Assembly (NCBI GenBank): GCA_963921425.1
Contig: OY992835.1
Span: 9,920,001-9,984,000, forward strand
Origin: Dryas octopetala
Taxonomy: Eukaryota > Streptophyta > Magnoliopsida > Rosales > Rosaceae
Length of the DNA stretch: 64,000 nt
Direction of reading: 5' to 3'
Shown here: one piece after another, positions 1 to 11,795 of the stretch
Layout: each line of letters starts with the position of its first letter
Position numbering within the stretch: position 1 is the first letter of the stretch
The notes under the pieces: model-generated
Databases searched by the model: none
What the model was told of the DNA's origin: nothing
What the model saw: only the letters and a program-made list of their open reading frames with translations
Translations under genes and position numbers: made by a program

Positions 1-24
1 GAGAGTGAGAGAGAGAGAGAGAGA
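1..24. repeat. (GA)n microsatellite
   Basis: The window opens with a near-pure GA run of about 24 bases, lying in an intron of the URI-like gene on the other strand. It is probably longer to the left of the window. Confidence 0.8.
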
Positions 25-37
25 AGTCAGTACTAAC

Positions 38-3000
38 CTTCGGATATAGATTGCACCGTCAGGCCTGAACACTGCATTTTCAAATTTACCCAAAAACGAA
101 AATCAACTATTTAATACAGTAGAATGAAGGGAAAAGTACCATTAAATCCTACCTTCCCCCAAAAAACAAACAAAATCTGAAACATTTTACAAAAGACGAA
201 TCATGACCATAATATTTTCATAAAATTATAAATTCCTACACACTTGTATCTCCAATTAGCCAAATACAATCTTAATAATAGTTTTTTAAAATTAGAAAAG
301 AAAAAAAAAAGGAAGAAGATAAATTCGATAAGGACATCTTAATATATAAGCAATTGAAACATTAACATTTTTTTTTCTTAATAAGACAAGTTAAGCAACT
401 CATTTGGATAAACATGATAAAACTTCCTTTTTAAATGAAAGCTTTTATTTGATCGCTATAAAATTCATGAATCCAAAATTTCTATTTTGTCATCACAAGA
501 AAGAGAATATGAATCTTTCAAAGCTTGAAATTCTAATAAAGACTAAACAAACAGAATGACCAAGAAAGAGAACACGAAGATGTTATCACTTACACTAGAC
601 TGATCAGTAAAATTTTCTTTGTTGGAAGCAATTGAATCTTTTGTCTGCTCTGGAGATTTTCTTGACCTCGACTCCTATTTGATCAGTGATTGAAACTGAG
701 TAATTAACCCTTTCTTTGGCTTGGAACAGTAATTACACATTACCAATCAGATGTGCTTGTAAACATTTCTTCAACACCTCAAGAAAAATGCCTAAACTCC
801 TAAACATTACCTCAGAAATTATGAGATTCTGATGAAGAGATTTCTGATCTGTAAGCTGATTTTCATCAACTTCAATTTTCTCATCGTGATCACTCTCATC
901 ATCACATTGTGCAGCAAATTCAACCTTGGTTTGCTCTTCTTCACTCTCTATCTCACTTTCAGCTTCAAGTTCTTCTTTCTCAAGTTCATCCATCCTGGCC
1001 ATCATACGAGCAAATTCTTCATCTTCATCTGCAACTTTTGCAATGTCTGGTCCAGAAGAAAAAGAAGAATCTTGCTTAAGTGGACCTGAAAAATAATTGA
1101 TCTCAATTATTGGTTTCTTGGGAAAATAAAGGACAAAAAAGCATAAAACCAAGAGAAATGGGCAACAAAGGTTCAGATCAATGCCAACAGATTCAGTGAT
1201 ATATAGGGGGGGCAAGACATCTCTCACTTTCTCCTAACCAAATGAGTCTCCAAATTGCCCCTTATATAAGTAATAGAATGCTCAAGGTTATGAAAAACAC
1301 ATGTAAAAAACTTTAAGTAGAAACAATATTAAACAAACACCAAGGAACCTTCTATAACCTCCAAAACATCAAACCTATCCACTCGACATGACTAACATCC
1401 AAGAATTCTCAAACCAACAGTCATTTGATGCTGCAAAAGGGATATCAAAGTATTGGGGCTTAACAAAGGATTAAGATACAAAAACTGCAGAATCTCCATA
1501 ATTCTTCACTCTGAACAATCTATCTTCACAAGAAAACCATCTAATATATTGTATCAATTAAGACTAAAACTCACCAAAATAAAATAAAATCAAAAGCAAC
1601 TGCATATATTGATATTAAATTGAACCAAAAAATCTTAGACAGAAAGCCCCACTTCTCAGCCAAAAGAGGAAAGGGCAGAAAAGATGTTATAGAGGAACTT
1701 TATTTGTTTTGTTCTGAACTGCCCAGATTCTACTCTTGTATATACAAATATTCTTGAGATGCAATTGTAAATTTAAATTATTTCTGCCAGATTTAGCCTG
1801 TAACTAAACCAATATGATTCTTGGCTAGTCTCCTAACACTGTTGCTATGTCCTATTAGTTCCAGATTCACACTGGCTGTTAGTCACAAAAAGTCGATGTT
1901 TGATTTTCGCTTATAAAAATTATGCCATCATCCCAAAGAAGTCCCTACCTAATTTTCCTAAAATTTCTACCTGAAAACCCTTTTTGAATAGGAAACATAA
2001 TCTTTTATTAACAAAGGGAAAAGTGAAGTACTAGCAAAGGACAAGAAGTCCATCTATGCCCAAACCTGAAAGCCCCAATTGATGCCCATGAAAATAATGA
2101 AAGCTTTTGATAATTCAAAGCAGGGATCAATTTACGAATCACATTTGTTATTTAAATCCTAGGTTGGTCTCAAATTAGTTCAAAATTCTGTTTATTCCTT
2201 GTTTGAATCAAGGAATTAAAAACAACTAAAAATTAATGTGTCTGTGTAATTGACCATAAAATCCGAACAGCAAAGAATCAACCACTTCAGTTGGGATCTG
2301 TTGACACATGATTTGGTGAGAAAGTCCAGTGAACTCTTAAATCTAACATCAGATAATTAACAGTTTGAAGAAATCTGGCATGTTTTTATATTCCCCTCAA
2401 ATCTAAATTAATAAGGAAAGCTAAAGTTATCCCCAAGACATTAACAAATAAAAAAACAGACCAGAAGACGGGCTTAAAACCACTTCACCTAAACGCATAA
2501 TGAGTATAAATGAAGTCTAAAATCCAACCAAGCTAGAAATTGAAGGGAAGCTAATTTATCTCTTAATTTTTTTCTTTTTTTCCACAATAGGTAAGAAAGG
2601 CCAAAGTCACCCCAGGCCATGAACAAAATAATAATACAATCCAGAAGTTAGGCTAGATCATTTCAATCCTATGAATCATGAAACGCAATCGTAAATCAAA
2701 CTAGATCACCTGTTTCTTTCTAACCAGAAAGATTCTCCGATTTATGGTTTGCAAATGTCTCTATAACAGACATCAAAAAGATACTGCTTGAACTTGACAA
2801 GGTAGCCCTAATTAATTAATAATAAGAGATCGTGATTTTTGATTCAGTTGCTTCTATCATCAAGGTTAGTAATGACTAAATGAATTATAAAGAGGTAATC
2901 TGTTTAAACACTATATTCAAAACACCATAGTTACTATTTCTTATAGAATTAGTACCTGGCTAGATTTTTCCAAATAAAGAGATGGTGCATCTGTTGAGTT

Positions 3001-4707
3001 ATTTTTCATCCCATACTGATGATGGGAGGTAAAGAAATTCTATAAAATGAAATTTTTGGCAAATAAAAAAATATTTCTTTTCTTTTTTCTAAGTATTTAT
3101 TATGGATCAATTGTCCTTCGCATGGGATAAAAGGCTTAAGTTTGACAGAAAAACAAATAACATAACATTGGGAAAAAAAAAAAGAGAGACTATTCAATCA
3201 TCTCTGCAATGTAAACTATTAGAAGATTTACAAAAACGGTGAAACATCAATAAGAAAATTGACATTGCATATTTAACAATAAATCCAATGATTGAGAGGA
3301 AAAGAAATATAAGAAAGAAAGGAGGCAAAAACCTACCTGGCTCAGATTCTCTTTTAGAAGAACTTTCCTCCTCATATTCTTCCCTTATCTCTACAAGGCC
3401 CTCCTGTTGTACAATTTTTTAGAAAATATCAAGTTCATATATATACATAAAAATACCTTGTAATAAAAGTTTTATGGAAGCAAATTTTTTTGACCGCATG
3501 TGTAAAGCTAACATTTGAACAAAGATAGAAACGTTTCTTCAAGACATATACACCAGAAATCTACAACTCCAACATAAAAAACTTATCTCCAAATTAGTAC
3601 CATCATATGCACTGAAAAGAACCCTTCAAGAGCCCCTAGATATTGAAAAAAGAAATCTTATTATACATTTAATTGAAAACATCCAATCACATGTGATGCA
3701 CGTATTTGCAAGTTTGCAACTTCTTCCTTTCTTGGTGTGAATGTCATGTAATTGCAAGACTCAACAGAAATACGGTGGTTACTAGTTTAATTTACTTTAG
3801 GATGTAAATGTTAATGCAGCCTTCATACATGAAAATAAGCATGATTCTTTAGTTTACTATGATTCTAAAAGAAACCCACTTGAATAGTAAACCATATGCG
3901 TAAAATGTTGTTACACCAATTTGCAAATTGAGAATCTGTTGGTGACTTGGTGAGCAAGGAATGAAATCCATTTATATTCTATAGGAAGTGAACAAAATTA
4001 AACCTCATTGCACGTTATATGAATAAAAATTACTCAAATTTAGGCTATTACCGCAGCTTCAGAAGCCGTAGCATCAAAAAAGGAAGCCTCAGCCCTCAGA
4101 TCGTCAACCGTGGCATTGAGCGAATCCACATGGGACTCCAATGTCTTCCCTCTTCTCTTCAAAATCTCCACTGTTTGCTTGGATGTCCTTTCCGCATAGT
4201 AACCCTCTCCCAGTAGAACCTGCACTAAATTACAATAGCGCTCTGTTTGGCTGCTGAGACAATTAAAACAAATTTAAATAAATAAATAAAAGCAATCGCT
4301 CTACCAGAAACTCATTGGTGTGCACCAAACGCCCAGGGAAAAATGCTGCCTTCCCAAACGGAACCTACAATATAAGCAATTATTCAAAAGAAATTATTTA
4401 AAAAGCAATTGTTTAAAAGCAATTATTCAAAAGCAATTAATTTCTTGAAATTGGAAAAAGAGTGGGGGTTGGGATTCGGTGGTGGAGGGTGTACCATAAT
4501 ATCGTGGTGGAGGTGGTCGGGGAGTCGCCCAACGAGGCTGATGAGACTTTTGTTGTCGGCGACGAAGCCTCGGAGGTGCTCCAGCTCTCGGTGCTTCTTG
4601 GCGATCGTGTCCTGTACGCGCTTCACTGCTTTCTGTGCGTCTTCTACCGGGAACAACGACGAGAGTGACGTCACCCTTCCCTTACCCTTTGCTGCTGCGT
4701 CTTCCAT
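38..4707 (-). CDS. URI1: URI-like unconventional prefoldin (RPB5 interactor), 3' end beyond window
   Basis: This is a prefoldin-alpha-type co-chaperone. Members of the URI family bind RNA polymerase subunit RPB5 and act in the R2TP/prefoldin-like complex in cytoplasm and nucleus. Coding exons on the minus strand are 4707-4495, 4364-4305, 4219-4052, 3403-3337, 1085-811, 674-594 and 71-38. All have GT-AG borders, and the phases join in frame over about 229 codons. Exons 1-3 encode the prefoldin coiled coil: VEDAQKAVKRVQDTIAKKHR, then PFGKAAFFPGRLVHTNEFL, then the LLGEGYYAERT hairpin region typical of URI. Exons 4-5 are strongly acidic (EEYEEE, DEDEEFARMMARMDELEKEE), as in URI linkers. The start at 4707 is the first ATG of the conserved frame. 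The last exons and the stop lie beyond the left edge. The intron at 1086-3336 is about 2.25 kb and shows no other gene. The hAT element begins 157 bp upstream of the start codon. Confidence 0.85.
1086..3336 (-). other. Large intron of the URI-like gene
   Basis: This 2.25-kb AT-rich intron lies between the fourth and fifth visible coding exons. The short open frames inside it have no family resemblance. I see no transposon termini in it. Confidence 0.7.
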
Positions 4708-4947
4708 TATGGCGGAGGCGGGAGTCGAAACGCACGGTTTAGAGGTTTAGAAAAGAGTTGGGTTTTGGGAGCGAGAGTAGTTGTTTCTTGTTAGTAGCCT
4801 TGGAAGGGTCGTAAACAATGCACTAACTTCAATCTCCCCTCCAAAAAAAATAAAGAAACCTATTCCGGCTCAATAAAAAGTGAGGCTTAAGGCGAAACTA
4901 CAAAAAGGCATTCTAAATATATTATTCAAAAATATTTAAAAAAAAAA

Positions 4948-7430
4948 TTATTGAAAAATTAATCTTCTTGCTTTTTGAGATGCAAAATTAGTGATTAAAT
5001 TTTTATATTCCAATTGTTTTACCAAATTTTTTTCAATAGATAACATAGCTAACTCATTTAATCTTTCTTGTGACATAGTTGACCGTAAATAAGTTTTTAT
5101 TAGTTTTAATTTTGAAAAGCTTCGTTCTGCAGAAGCAACAGTTACAGGTATTGTCAATAATATTCTATATGCAATCCAAACATTTGAAAAAGAATCAAAC
5201 CTCGCAATAAAATTGAGTAGTTCAATTGGAGTTTTTGTTTCTGTTGGTAATATTTCTCTTAAAACATTTAATTCTTGAAGAAGATCTAATCCATCAATAT
5301 CAGAAGTGTTGCCATCTTTTAAAAACTCTTCAAGATGAAGACACTTACTTTTCAAATCATCATTGACTAATGACTTTAAAATTTTCAAATCATATAAGAA
5401 ACCAAAAACTTGTTCATATGTTTGAAATTGTTCAAACCTACTTTGAAGTGAAGAAATAGCATGATCTATTATATATAAAAAATACTCAACTCTAAAAGAC
5501 TCCTCAGCTGATTGAGTTGTTTCATCATTCACATTCTCATCAAATTGTTTTTTTTCTATAAACCTTACGTTTTTCACGAAAAATAGGATCTATTTCCATT
5601 TCAAGTGCAATCTCTTTAGCTGAAATCAAAGCAGATTCAAATCCATTTTCCCTATACTTTTCAAAGAAAGAAATCAAACCTTTTAATTGGTGTATGGCAA
5701 CATCAATATGCATGTCTTTGGATTGCAAGTTTTTACTAACAGAGTTAATAGCAAATAATATGTCATACCAAATAATCATGCCCAATAAAAATTCAAAGTT
5801 TTCAATCTCATATGTTGATAATGTTTCGGCTTCACTTTTTGATATGGGATCTAAGTCACTAAGCTTTGCTACTTGGAGTAAAGCATATCTAATTTGTGGA
5901 GCTTGGTATCTTATTGCTTTGACACTTGCTATACGACTTTCCCAACGTGTTTGTGACAATGCTTTAATAGTTAAACTAGTTACATTATCTTCAAAAAATT
6001 TCCACCGCTTAGGTGAAGAAGAAAATAATTTATACACACGTTGTAACACTCCAAAAAATGTTTTAGCTTTAGAACAAGAATTGGCTATGTCACAAAGTAC
6101 AAGATTAAGACTATGACAACCACATGGAGTGTAAAATGCTCTTGGATTTATTTCTAACAATCTTTTTTGTACTCCTCGATTTTTCCCTTTCATGTTAGAT
6201 CCATTATCATATCCTTGTCCTCTTATGTCATTAATATTAAGTTCAAGATTTGTTATTTCACTTATAAGTTCATCAAAAAGTCCTTTTCCTGATGTATCAT
6301 CTACTTTTAAAAATCCTAAAAAGAATTCTTCTATAGTTATTGGACTTTTTGAAAGATCCACACAACGCAATATAAGAGACATTTGTTCATGATGACTTAT
6401 ATCTGGTGTGCAATCAAGTATAACTGAAAAATATTTTGCCTCTTTAACTTTTTTAAGAATTTCAATTTTAATTGCACATGCTAACATATCTATCAATTCA
6501 TTTTGTATGTTATGACCAAGATAATGATTATGAACATCACCATTTTTTATACGTTCAAGATGTTCTTCCATTGTTGGATCAAATTCTGCAATTGTTTCGA
6601 TAAAGCTTAAAAAAATTCCATTATTTTCTTGATATATCTTCTCATTTTTTCCACGAAATGCCAAATTGTTTTTAGCAAGATTTTTTACAACTGCAATAAT
6701 TCTTAATAATACTTTTTTCCAATGCTCTTTCTCTTTGTTAATGTGTTCTTGTAATTTTTTATCTATTGTTTTATTTTTTTCCAATCTTAATTCTAAATCA
6801 ATCCAACTACCCATATTAGTCACATGTTCAATACTTGCTTCATGACTTCTTAGCTTTTCACTAAGATTTTTCCAATCTTTACATCCTTCATTAGCCAATT
6901 GACTTCTACTAGTCTTTGAATTAAATAGCTTACAACAAAAACAATATACTCTATCCAACTCTTTTGAATAAACTAGCCATGTTCTTTCACGTTCTTCTCC
7001 ATTTGCTAATTTCCGATTGTAATGTCTTGTAGAGAAATGTCTAGAGTTTTCATCGTTAGGAAAATTGAATTCAAAGTCTTTAATGGGACCTCTTTCCACT
7101 AATAAATTTCTTATGTTTGTATTTTTTCCATTGGCAAGGATCATAAATGTTTGTTACATCTTCATTTGGTTCTTGACTTGGTTCTTGGCCTAGTTGTTGG
7201 CTTGGTTCTTGGTGTGGTTCTTGGTTTTGTTCTTGGCTTGGTTCTTGGTTGTGTTCTTGAATTGGCTCTTGATTTGGTTCTTGACTTAGTCCTTGATTTG
7301 GGTATTGACTTGGTTCTTTATTGTTAATAACAAACTTATCAAGAGCTCCTTTTTGAGATTGAATTAGTTTTTCTATTCTTTTTTTCTTCTTAAGTTTTTC
7401 ATACCCTGATTCAAATTTTCTGCTAGACAT
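4948..7430 (-). pseudogene. hAT transposase (TTF-type zinc finger, DUF4371, hAT C-terminal domain), two frameshifts
   Basis: This is a plant hAT transposase of the ZMYM1-like group, read in three overlapping frames: 7430-7080, 7144-5540 and 5577-4948. The N-terminal part carries Q/P/N/S-rich pentapeptide repeats. Next comes a zinc-finger region around LDRVYCFCCKLF, then the DUF4371 and RNase-H-like core. The core includes a candidate acidic residue in VILDCTPDISHHEQM, the sequence GYDNGSNMKG, and a CGCHSLNLVL motif. The last frame holds the dimerisation domain with SAERSFSKLKLIKTYLRSTM. The frames change at A runs near 7122-7127 (one base too few) and 5547-5554 (one base too many). No other stop interrupts the roughly 820 residues. 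The gene is either freshly disabled or the breaks are homopolymer sequencing errors. I classify it as broken on the sequence given. Confidence 0.87.
7157..7322 (-). repeat. 15-bp-period repeat encoding QEPxx pentapeptides
   Basis: A degenerate 15-bp unit (TTGGTTCTTG plus five variable bases on the plus strand) is repeated about 11 times inside the transposase N-terminus. Read on the minus strand it gives a tract of QEPNQEP, QEPSQEQ and QEPHQEP units. It is an unusual low-complexity, probably disordered extension for this transposase family. Confidence 0.75.
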
Positions 7431-8229
7431 ATTTGATATTTATACTGATAATTAAACAACTAAGTAACAAACAAAAACTAATGAGATACAAGAACAATAA
7501 AACCTTGCTCAACTGCAATTTCCACAAGTAAATGGCTCTGCAATTTCAACAAGTAAAAGGCTCTGCAATTTTGAAGAAAAAAATCTTGATTAGTATAAAA
7601 AATCATATCATTGCACATTTACACACCAATTTTGAACAACCAAAAATCGAATGACAAATATAAAAAATTAGCAAAAACTTACCAGCTATCCAATGAGGCA
7701 ATGAGCCTTGACTATTGAGTTTGAACTGTGAAGATTGAGAGTTGAGATTATTAGAGAATATAGACGAGAAAGACTGAGAGTGAGGAGAGTCAGAGAGACA
7801 AAGAGAATAGAGAAAACTAGAAGAGATTAAGAGATTAAGAGAAGAGGGAGAGAGAGAGTCTGATGGGAATAAGGAATAGACAACAAGTAAAAGATGTAGA
7901 GTCTAATGCTTAATTGTAGGCGTGCAACTATGCAAGTGCAGCAATCACTCAATCAAGAAATCAACATTAATTGTAGAGGTGCCGTGTGCAACATTAATTG
8001 TAGGCATAAGGCATGTAGGCTACTAGGCTACTAGGCTTCCAAAAAATATTAGGCCTAAATTTTTTTTTTTTCAAAGAGAAAAGGATGGAGGCTTTTAGGC
8101 TTCCATAGTTCCATTATAAAATATTTTTTTTTTCAATAGTAGAGTAGTAGACTATCAGACAATGGAGGCCTTTCAAAATTTGTGGCCCTAGGCCTGTGCC
8201 TTGGTCGCCTTGGGCCTTAGCCGGCACTG
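7431..8229. other. 5' part of the hAT element, non-coding
   Basis: This stretch lies upstream of the transposase start and runs to the right end of the element. It contains GA-rich stretches (about 7735-7860) and repeated TAGGC motifs (8000-8050, 8090-8100). The right terminus is marked by AGGCCTGTGCC and GCCTTAGCCGGC. No further gene is visible. Confidence 0.6.
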
Positions 8230-8279
8230 AACCTATTATAAATAATCAATAAGGACATGCTATTTTAATAAAGATCCGT

Positions 8280-8700
8280 TGATTTTAAGTATCAAATTAT
8301 AATTTTTTTCATTTTAACTACCAAAATATTTATATCATTTTACTTTAGATATTAAATTTCAGTTTATGTACTAACTTTAAAACACATAGTTATACTGAGT
8401 TGTAACTGTCTAACAGTCATAACTTTTTTATTGATTTGTTATTTTTTTAATATTTGCAAGGCTTAAACTTTAATATTTAGTTTCAGAGTTATAAGACTTC
8501 ATCCCCCAAACCTAAATAAAAAACATTAAACTCTTATAAATTTTGAATTTTTATGAATTTGAAACAGCCAGGACTGTGACTGTTCGACAGTTACAATTGT
8601 ATAGCAAACTAATTTGTGACCTAATCCAAAATGTCTTACTTTAGGTTAGTACCTAAATAAAAAAAAAAAAAAATATTAGTGTCTTATTGTTTGCTGAAGA
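8280..8700. mobile_element. Degenerate fold-back (MITE-like) element
   Basis: Inverted arms are visible. GTTGTAACTGTCTAACAGTC at 8399-8420 pairs with the reverse complement of the segment near 8578-8600 (ATTGTAACTGTCGAACAGTC). Further out, TACTAACTTTAA (about 8368) matches TACTAACCTAAA read from about 8650. The outer borders and target duplication are not clear, so the limits are approximate. Confidence 0.45.
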
Positions 8701-9703
8701 ACTATTGATATTTAGTATTTAATCCTAATTTTCTATTTTAATAATATAAAAAATCTTTTAACCTATACCCAACATTGTCTCTATACCTAATTCAAAATAA
8801 CTCTATAACCAACATAATTTATCCGCCCCACTCAACTCTAACAAAATCCTAAACTCAATAAAGCACTCTATATATGGGTGCAAATAAGTGTAATATTAAC
8901 AAATAAATACTCAAACAGCGCTTTGGAGTCTTCAAGTGCGTGTTCTAATCATTCTTTCGAGTTTTAACAAAAAAAAAAAGTTTTTACTTAAAAACTGAAA
9001 TTGAGACATGTTAGGCACACCAGGTTCGAACATGTTGAGTGACATTTGGCACACAAGGCCGAACACATAAAAGAACGTTTGGTCATAAGCCACCAAATAT
9101 GAAGGAGGACGTTCGATAGTCATCAGCTGAACGCTTCCCCATAATTAATTTTCAAGAAAAATTGTTCAACGGTTCCACACCAAAAGTTCCTAGACTGGTT
9201 CAATATGATGTCGTCATGCTGCCGAACACCCCATAGGGCATTCGGTTAACCAGCGCCGAATAAAATGCAAATTTTTTATTTTTCAAAGCTCTCATCATTT
9301 TGTTCAAATCCAACATTAAACATCTATGATTCATAGTATTGTAGCCCAAACAAAAATTATTTAGCAAAAGACTTAAAATCAAACCAAATCTATGATTCAT
9401 AAAATGTTTTTTGAAAAAAAAAAAATAACTTTAATTAGGTGGGTTCTTCCTTCTTGATGCAGGGGGAGTTGCTACTGTTTGGAAAACAAATACTATTCAA
9501 TGGGGATAGTTTTGGGTTTGATGATGAGGGTGTGAGGGTGTTAGATAGGGTGGTTATGGGGTTGGCTAGTGGTGGTGAGGGTGTTTTTGCCTTGTTGGGT
9601 GTGTTTATTGGGTATAGAGATTAGGAATGTCTTGGGTTTGAAAAATTGTTGGGTATAGAGATAAAGTTTTATAATTTTAGTTTTACAAATTGGTGTAAAG
9701 CAT
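8701..9703. other. Intergenic, no gene recognised
   Basis: AT-rich sequence with repeated phrases such as CCGAACAC and TTCGGTTAACC near 9050-9260, which look like old transposon debris. The short open frames here have no recognisable features. Confidence 0.5.
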
Positions 9704-9878
9704 GGAATTAAATTTTGAAATTTCGAAGAAATTTTTATTTTTTTTAGGTTTCAAAATATTATCGAAACGAAATTGTCGAAATTTTGTAAAAAGTTTCAAT
9801 TGTTTTAGTTTAAATTTCCAATGAAATTTCTATATTTTTGAACCCTCGAAATTTATTCGAAATTCGAAATTTAATTCC
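9704..9878. mobile_element. Small MITE with GGAATTAAATTT terminal inverted repeats
   Basis: The left end GGAATTAAATTTTGAAATTT and the right end read inward, GGAATTAAATTTCGAATTTC, are near-perfect inverted repeats. The interior is full of GAAATTTCGAA palindromes. The 175-bp size and lack of coding capacity fit a MITE. I could not find a convincing target-site duplication, so the superfamily is left open. Confidence 0.6.
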
Positions 9879-10216
9879 TTAGAATAAAAAGTGTATTGGG
9901 GATAAAAATAAATAAGTTTGGCCTAAATAGCAACACCCAAGACAAAAATGTAGAGATTTTGAACTGTTTTTGCTCCAACCCATAACTAAATAATCCCCCT
10001 AATCAGCCTTTGTCCCAAATTTTTTTTTTCCCAAATATATGATAATTTTTTTTGTGGCTTTTTTCCACTTTACTCTGTTGAACTTTGCACTCGTTTTCAC
10101 TTCACTGCTTAAAAAATTTTGCAATGTCAAACCTCAGTTACATTATTTCAAAATTTTTATTAAAAATCAGTACGTGTGCAATGTTTAGTTGGATAAATTG
10201 TAAAAAAAAAAAAAAT

Positions 10217-10635
10217 TTGTGTATAGGGTTTAAACGAGCCAAACACAATCATGCTCAAGCTTAAAACATACGAGCAAAAAAAATATTGAACTTAATATGA
10301 ACTCAAGCTATATTGAGCCAATTTACATAGTCTTATATGATGATGTACCAATGCTAAAAGCCTAGCTACAATTGCAATTATATATTGAGTGATCTCTTTA
10401 CTAATCCTAATCCAGTTACATAGTCTTATTTGATGGTATATACACATGCTACACTTTTTTTGGTTCATAATAAAATATGAGCTACTCACGAGTGTTACGA
10501 GCCCAATATACCAAAGCTCAAGCTTGACTTATTTCTTAAACCAGCCGAACTCGACTCGACTTATTTCTTTTACAAGCCAAACTCAAACTAAACTTGAGTT
10601 GTATCGAACTGATTAACAGTGCTACGTGTACAAAG
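10217..10635. repeat. Dispersed AGCTCAAGCTTG-type repeat fragment
   Basis: The region is dense in alternating GAGCTTGA/TCAAGCTC-like words (AAACGAGCCAAAC at 10230, GCTCAAGCTTGAC at 10517, AAACTTGAGTTG at 10592). A short internal direct repeat, TACATAGTCTTAT, occurs at about 10325 and 10418. The same vocabulary recurs at 52950-53110, so this looks like a dispersed, decayed repeat family. Confidence 0.45.
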
Positions 10636-11795
10636 ATTTGCTGGAGTGCATTATTAGAGACAAAAAAAAAGTGATCAAGTTTGATCCAAAATCTATCAAT
10701 CAAACTACTCGAGACAAAGATTCTAAGAAACAAATTGGAGCGCCTGAAACAAGAAACCTATCAAAGAAACAATCTATCATCCAAAATATTCCATGGCCAA
10801 AATAAATTGTCATACATTCATCTTGAACTGAGAAACAAATCGGAGCGCCTTGGAGGTAGAATGCGATGGTGGTGACAGTGGTCGGAGATGCAAGAGGAGA
10901 TGAGAGAAAAATGGATGGCCTAAGTTGAAGATGGTGGTGGTAGTGGTAAATTCAAATCGAGCCTTGAATGCGGTGCACAAAGACGACAATGATGGTCAAA
11001 GATTGGAGTTGGCTAGAGATTGGAGCTGTGGTTGGGATGAGGATGAAGATTTGGAGTCGATCTCTAAAGTTATCCTCACTTATCCCAACCATTTTGTTGG
11101 GATAGTTATCCAGATTTGGTAAAAAAATGAATGGTTTCGATCATGAGCTTACACAGTAAAACGACATAGTTTTGATTGATTAGTATAAAATTAGCACACA
11201 AGAGATTTGCAGAGGATCCAAATCAAGTTATCCTACATAATATAAGTTGAGTTGGACTAGGTTAGATTAGGTCTTTTCCAATCCAAAGTCATAATTTCAG
11301 CCCAAACATGATAGAAGGATTAATTATCCTATTCCTACTCTTTATCCTACCCAACAAATGAACCCTATGTGTGTAGAAGTAATTTGAGATTTTTTATAGA
11401 TAGAAAATACACTTAAATGAGTGTACTTGTTTCCTCTCAAAAAAAAAAAAAAAAAGAGTGTACTTGTTTGTATAAATTCAAAACCTAATACTAATTAAAT
11501 TTCCATTATGTCTAGCATTTTAATAAATCCGATCCGAATCCAATATTTAGCTATTTATCCTTAAATACACATTAATTTAACTATTTATTCTATCTAATCC
11601 AATCCAATTCTACGCATCAAACAAGTCCGACTGTGTTAAGACATTCATATCTTCATTGAACAAACTTTACACCACCGAGTATTTACAAGACCAGTAGACC
11701 ACACGGTATTACACCAACTTGTGCCCTTACTATGGTTCTAGAAAGACTAGAATTATTGACAATCTTACGATTATTCTTATTATTTCTTACAATTG
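10636..11795. other. Intergenic, probable MITE debris
   Basis: No gene is seen. TTTGTTGGGATAGTTATCC near 11093 and the reverse complement of the segment ending near 11360 (TTTGTTGGGTAGGATAA) look like inverted ends of an old element. A short duplication, GAGTGTACTTGTTT, flanks a poly-A run at 11420-11470. Confidence 0.4.

Larger units (their letters stand above)
4865..8229 (-). mobile_element. hAT-superfamily DNA transposon with 8-bp target duplication
   Basis: The element is bounded by an identical 8-bp direct repeat, AACCTATT, at 4857-4864 and 8230-8237. That is the duplication length of hAT elements. The right end read inward is CAGTGCCGGCTAAGGC. The left end starts CCGGCTCAATAA, so it shares CCGGCT but lacks the outer CAGTG. 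Both ends also carry an AAGGCGA-type subterminal motif. The interior encodes a hAT transposase on the minus strand. Total length is 3365 bp. Transposon type and borders are well supported. The missing 5 bp at one end suggests terminal damage that would hinder remobilisation (inference). Confidence 0.88.

Noticed and set aside
9438..9624. Gly/Val-rich 61-residue frame
   Set aside because: No family resemblance, no splice context, and it lies in repeat-rich intergenic DNA.
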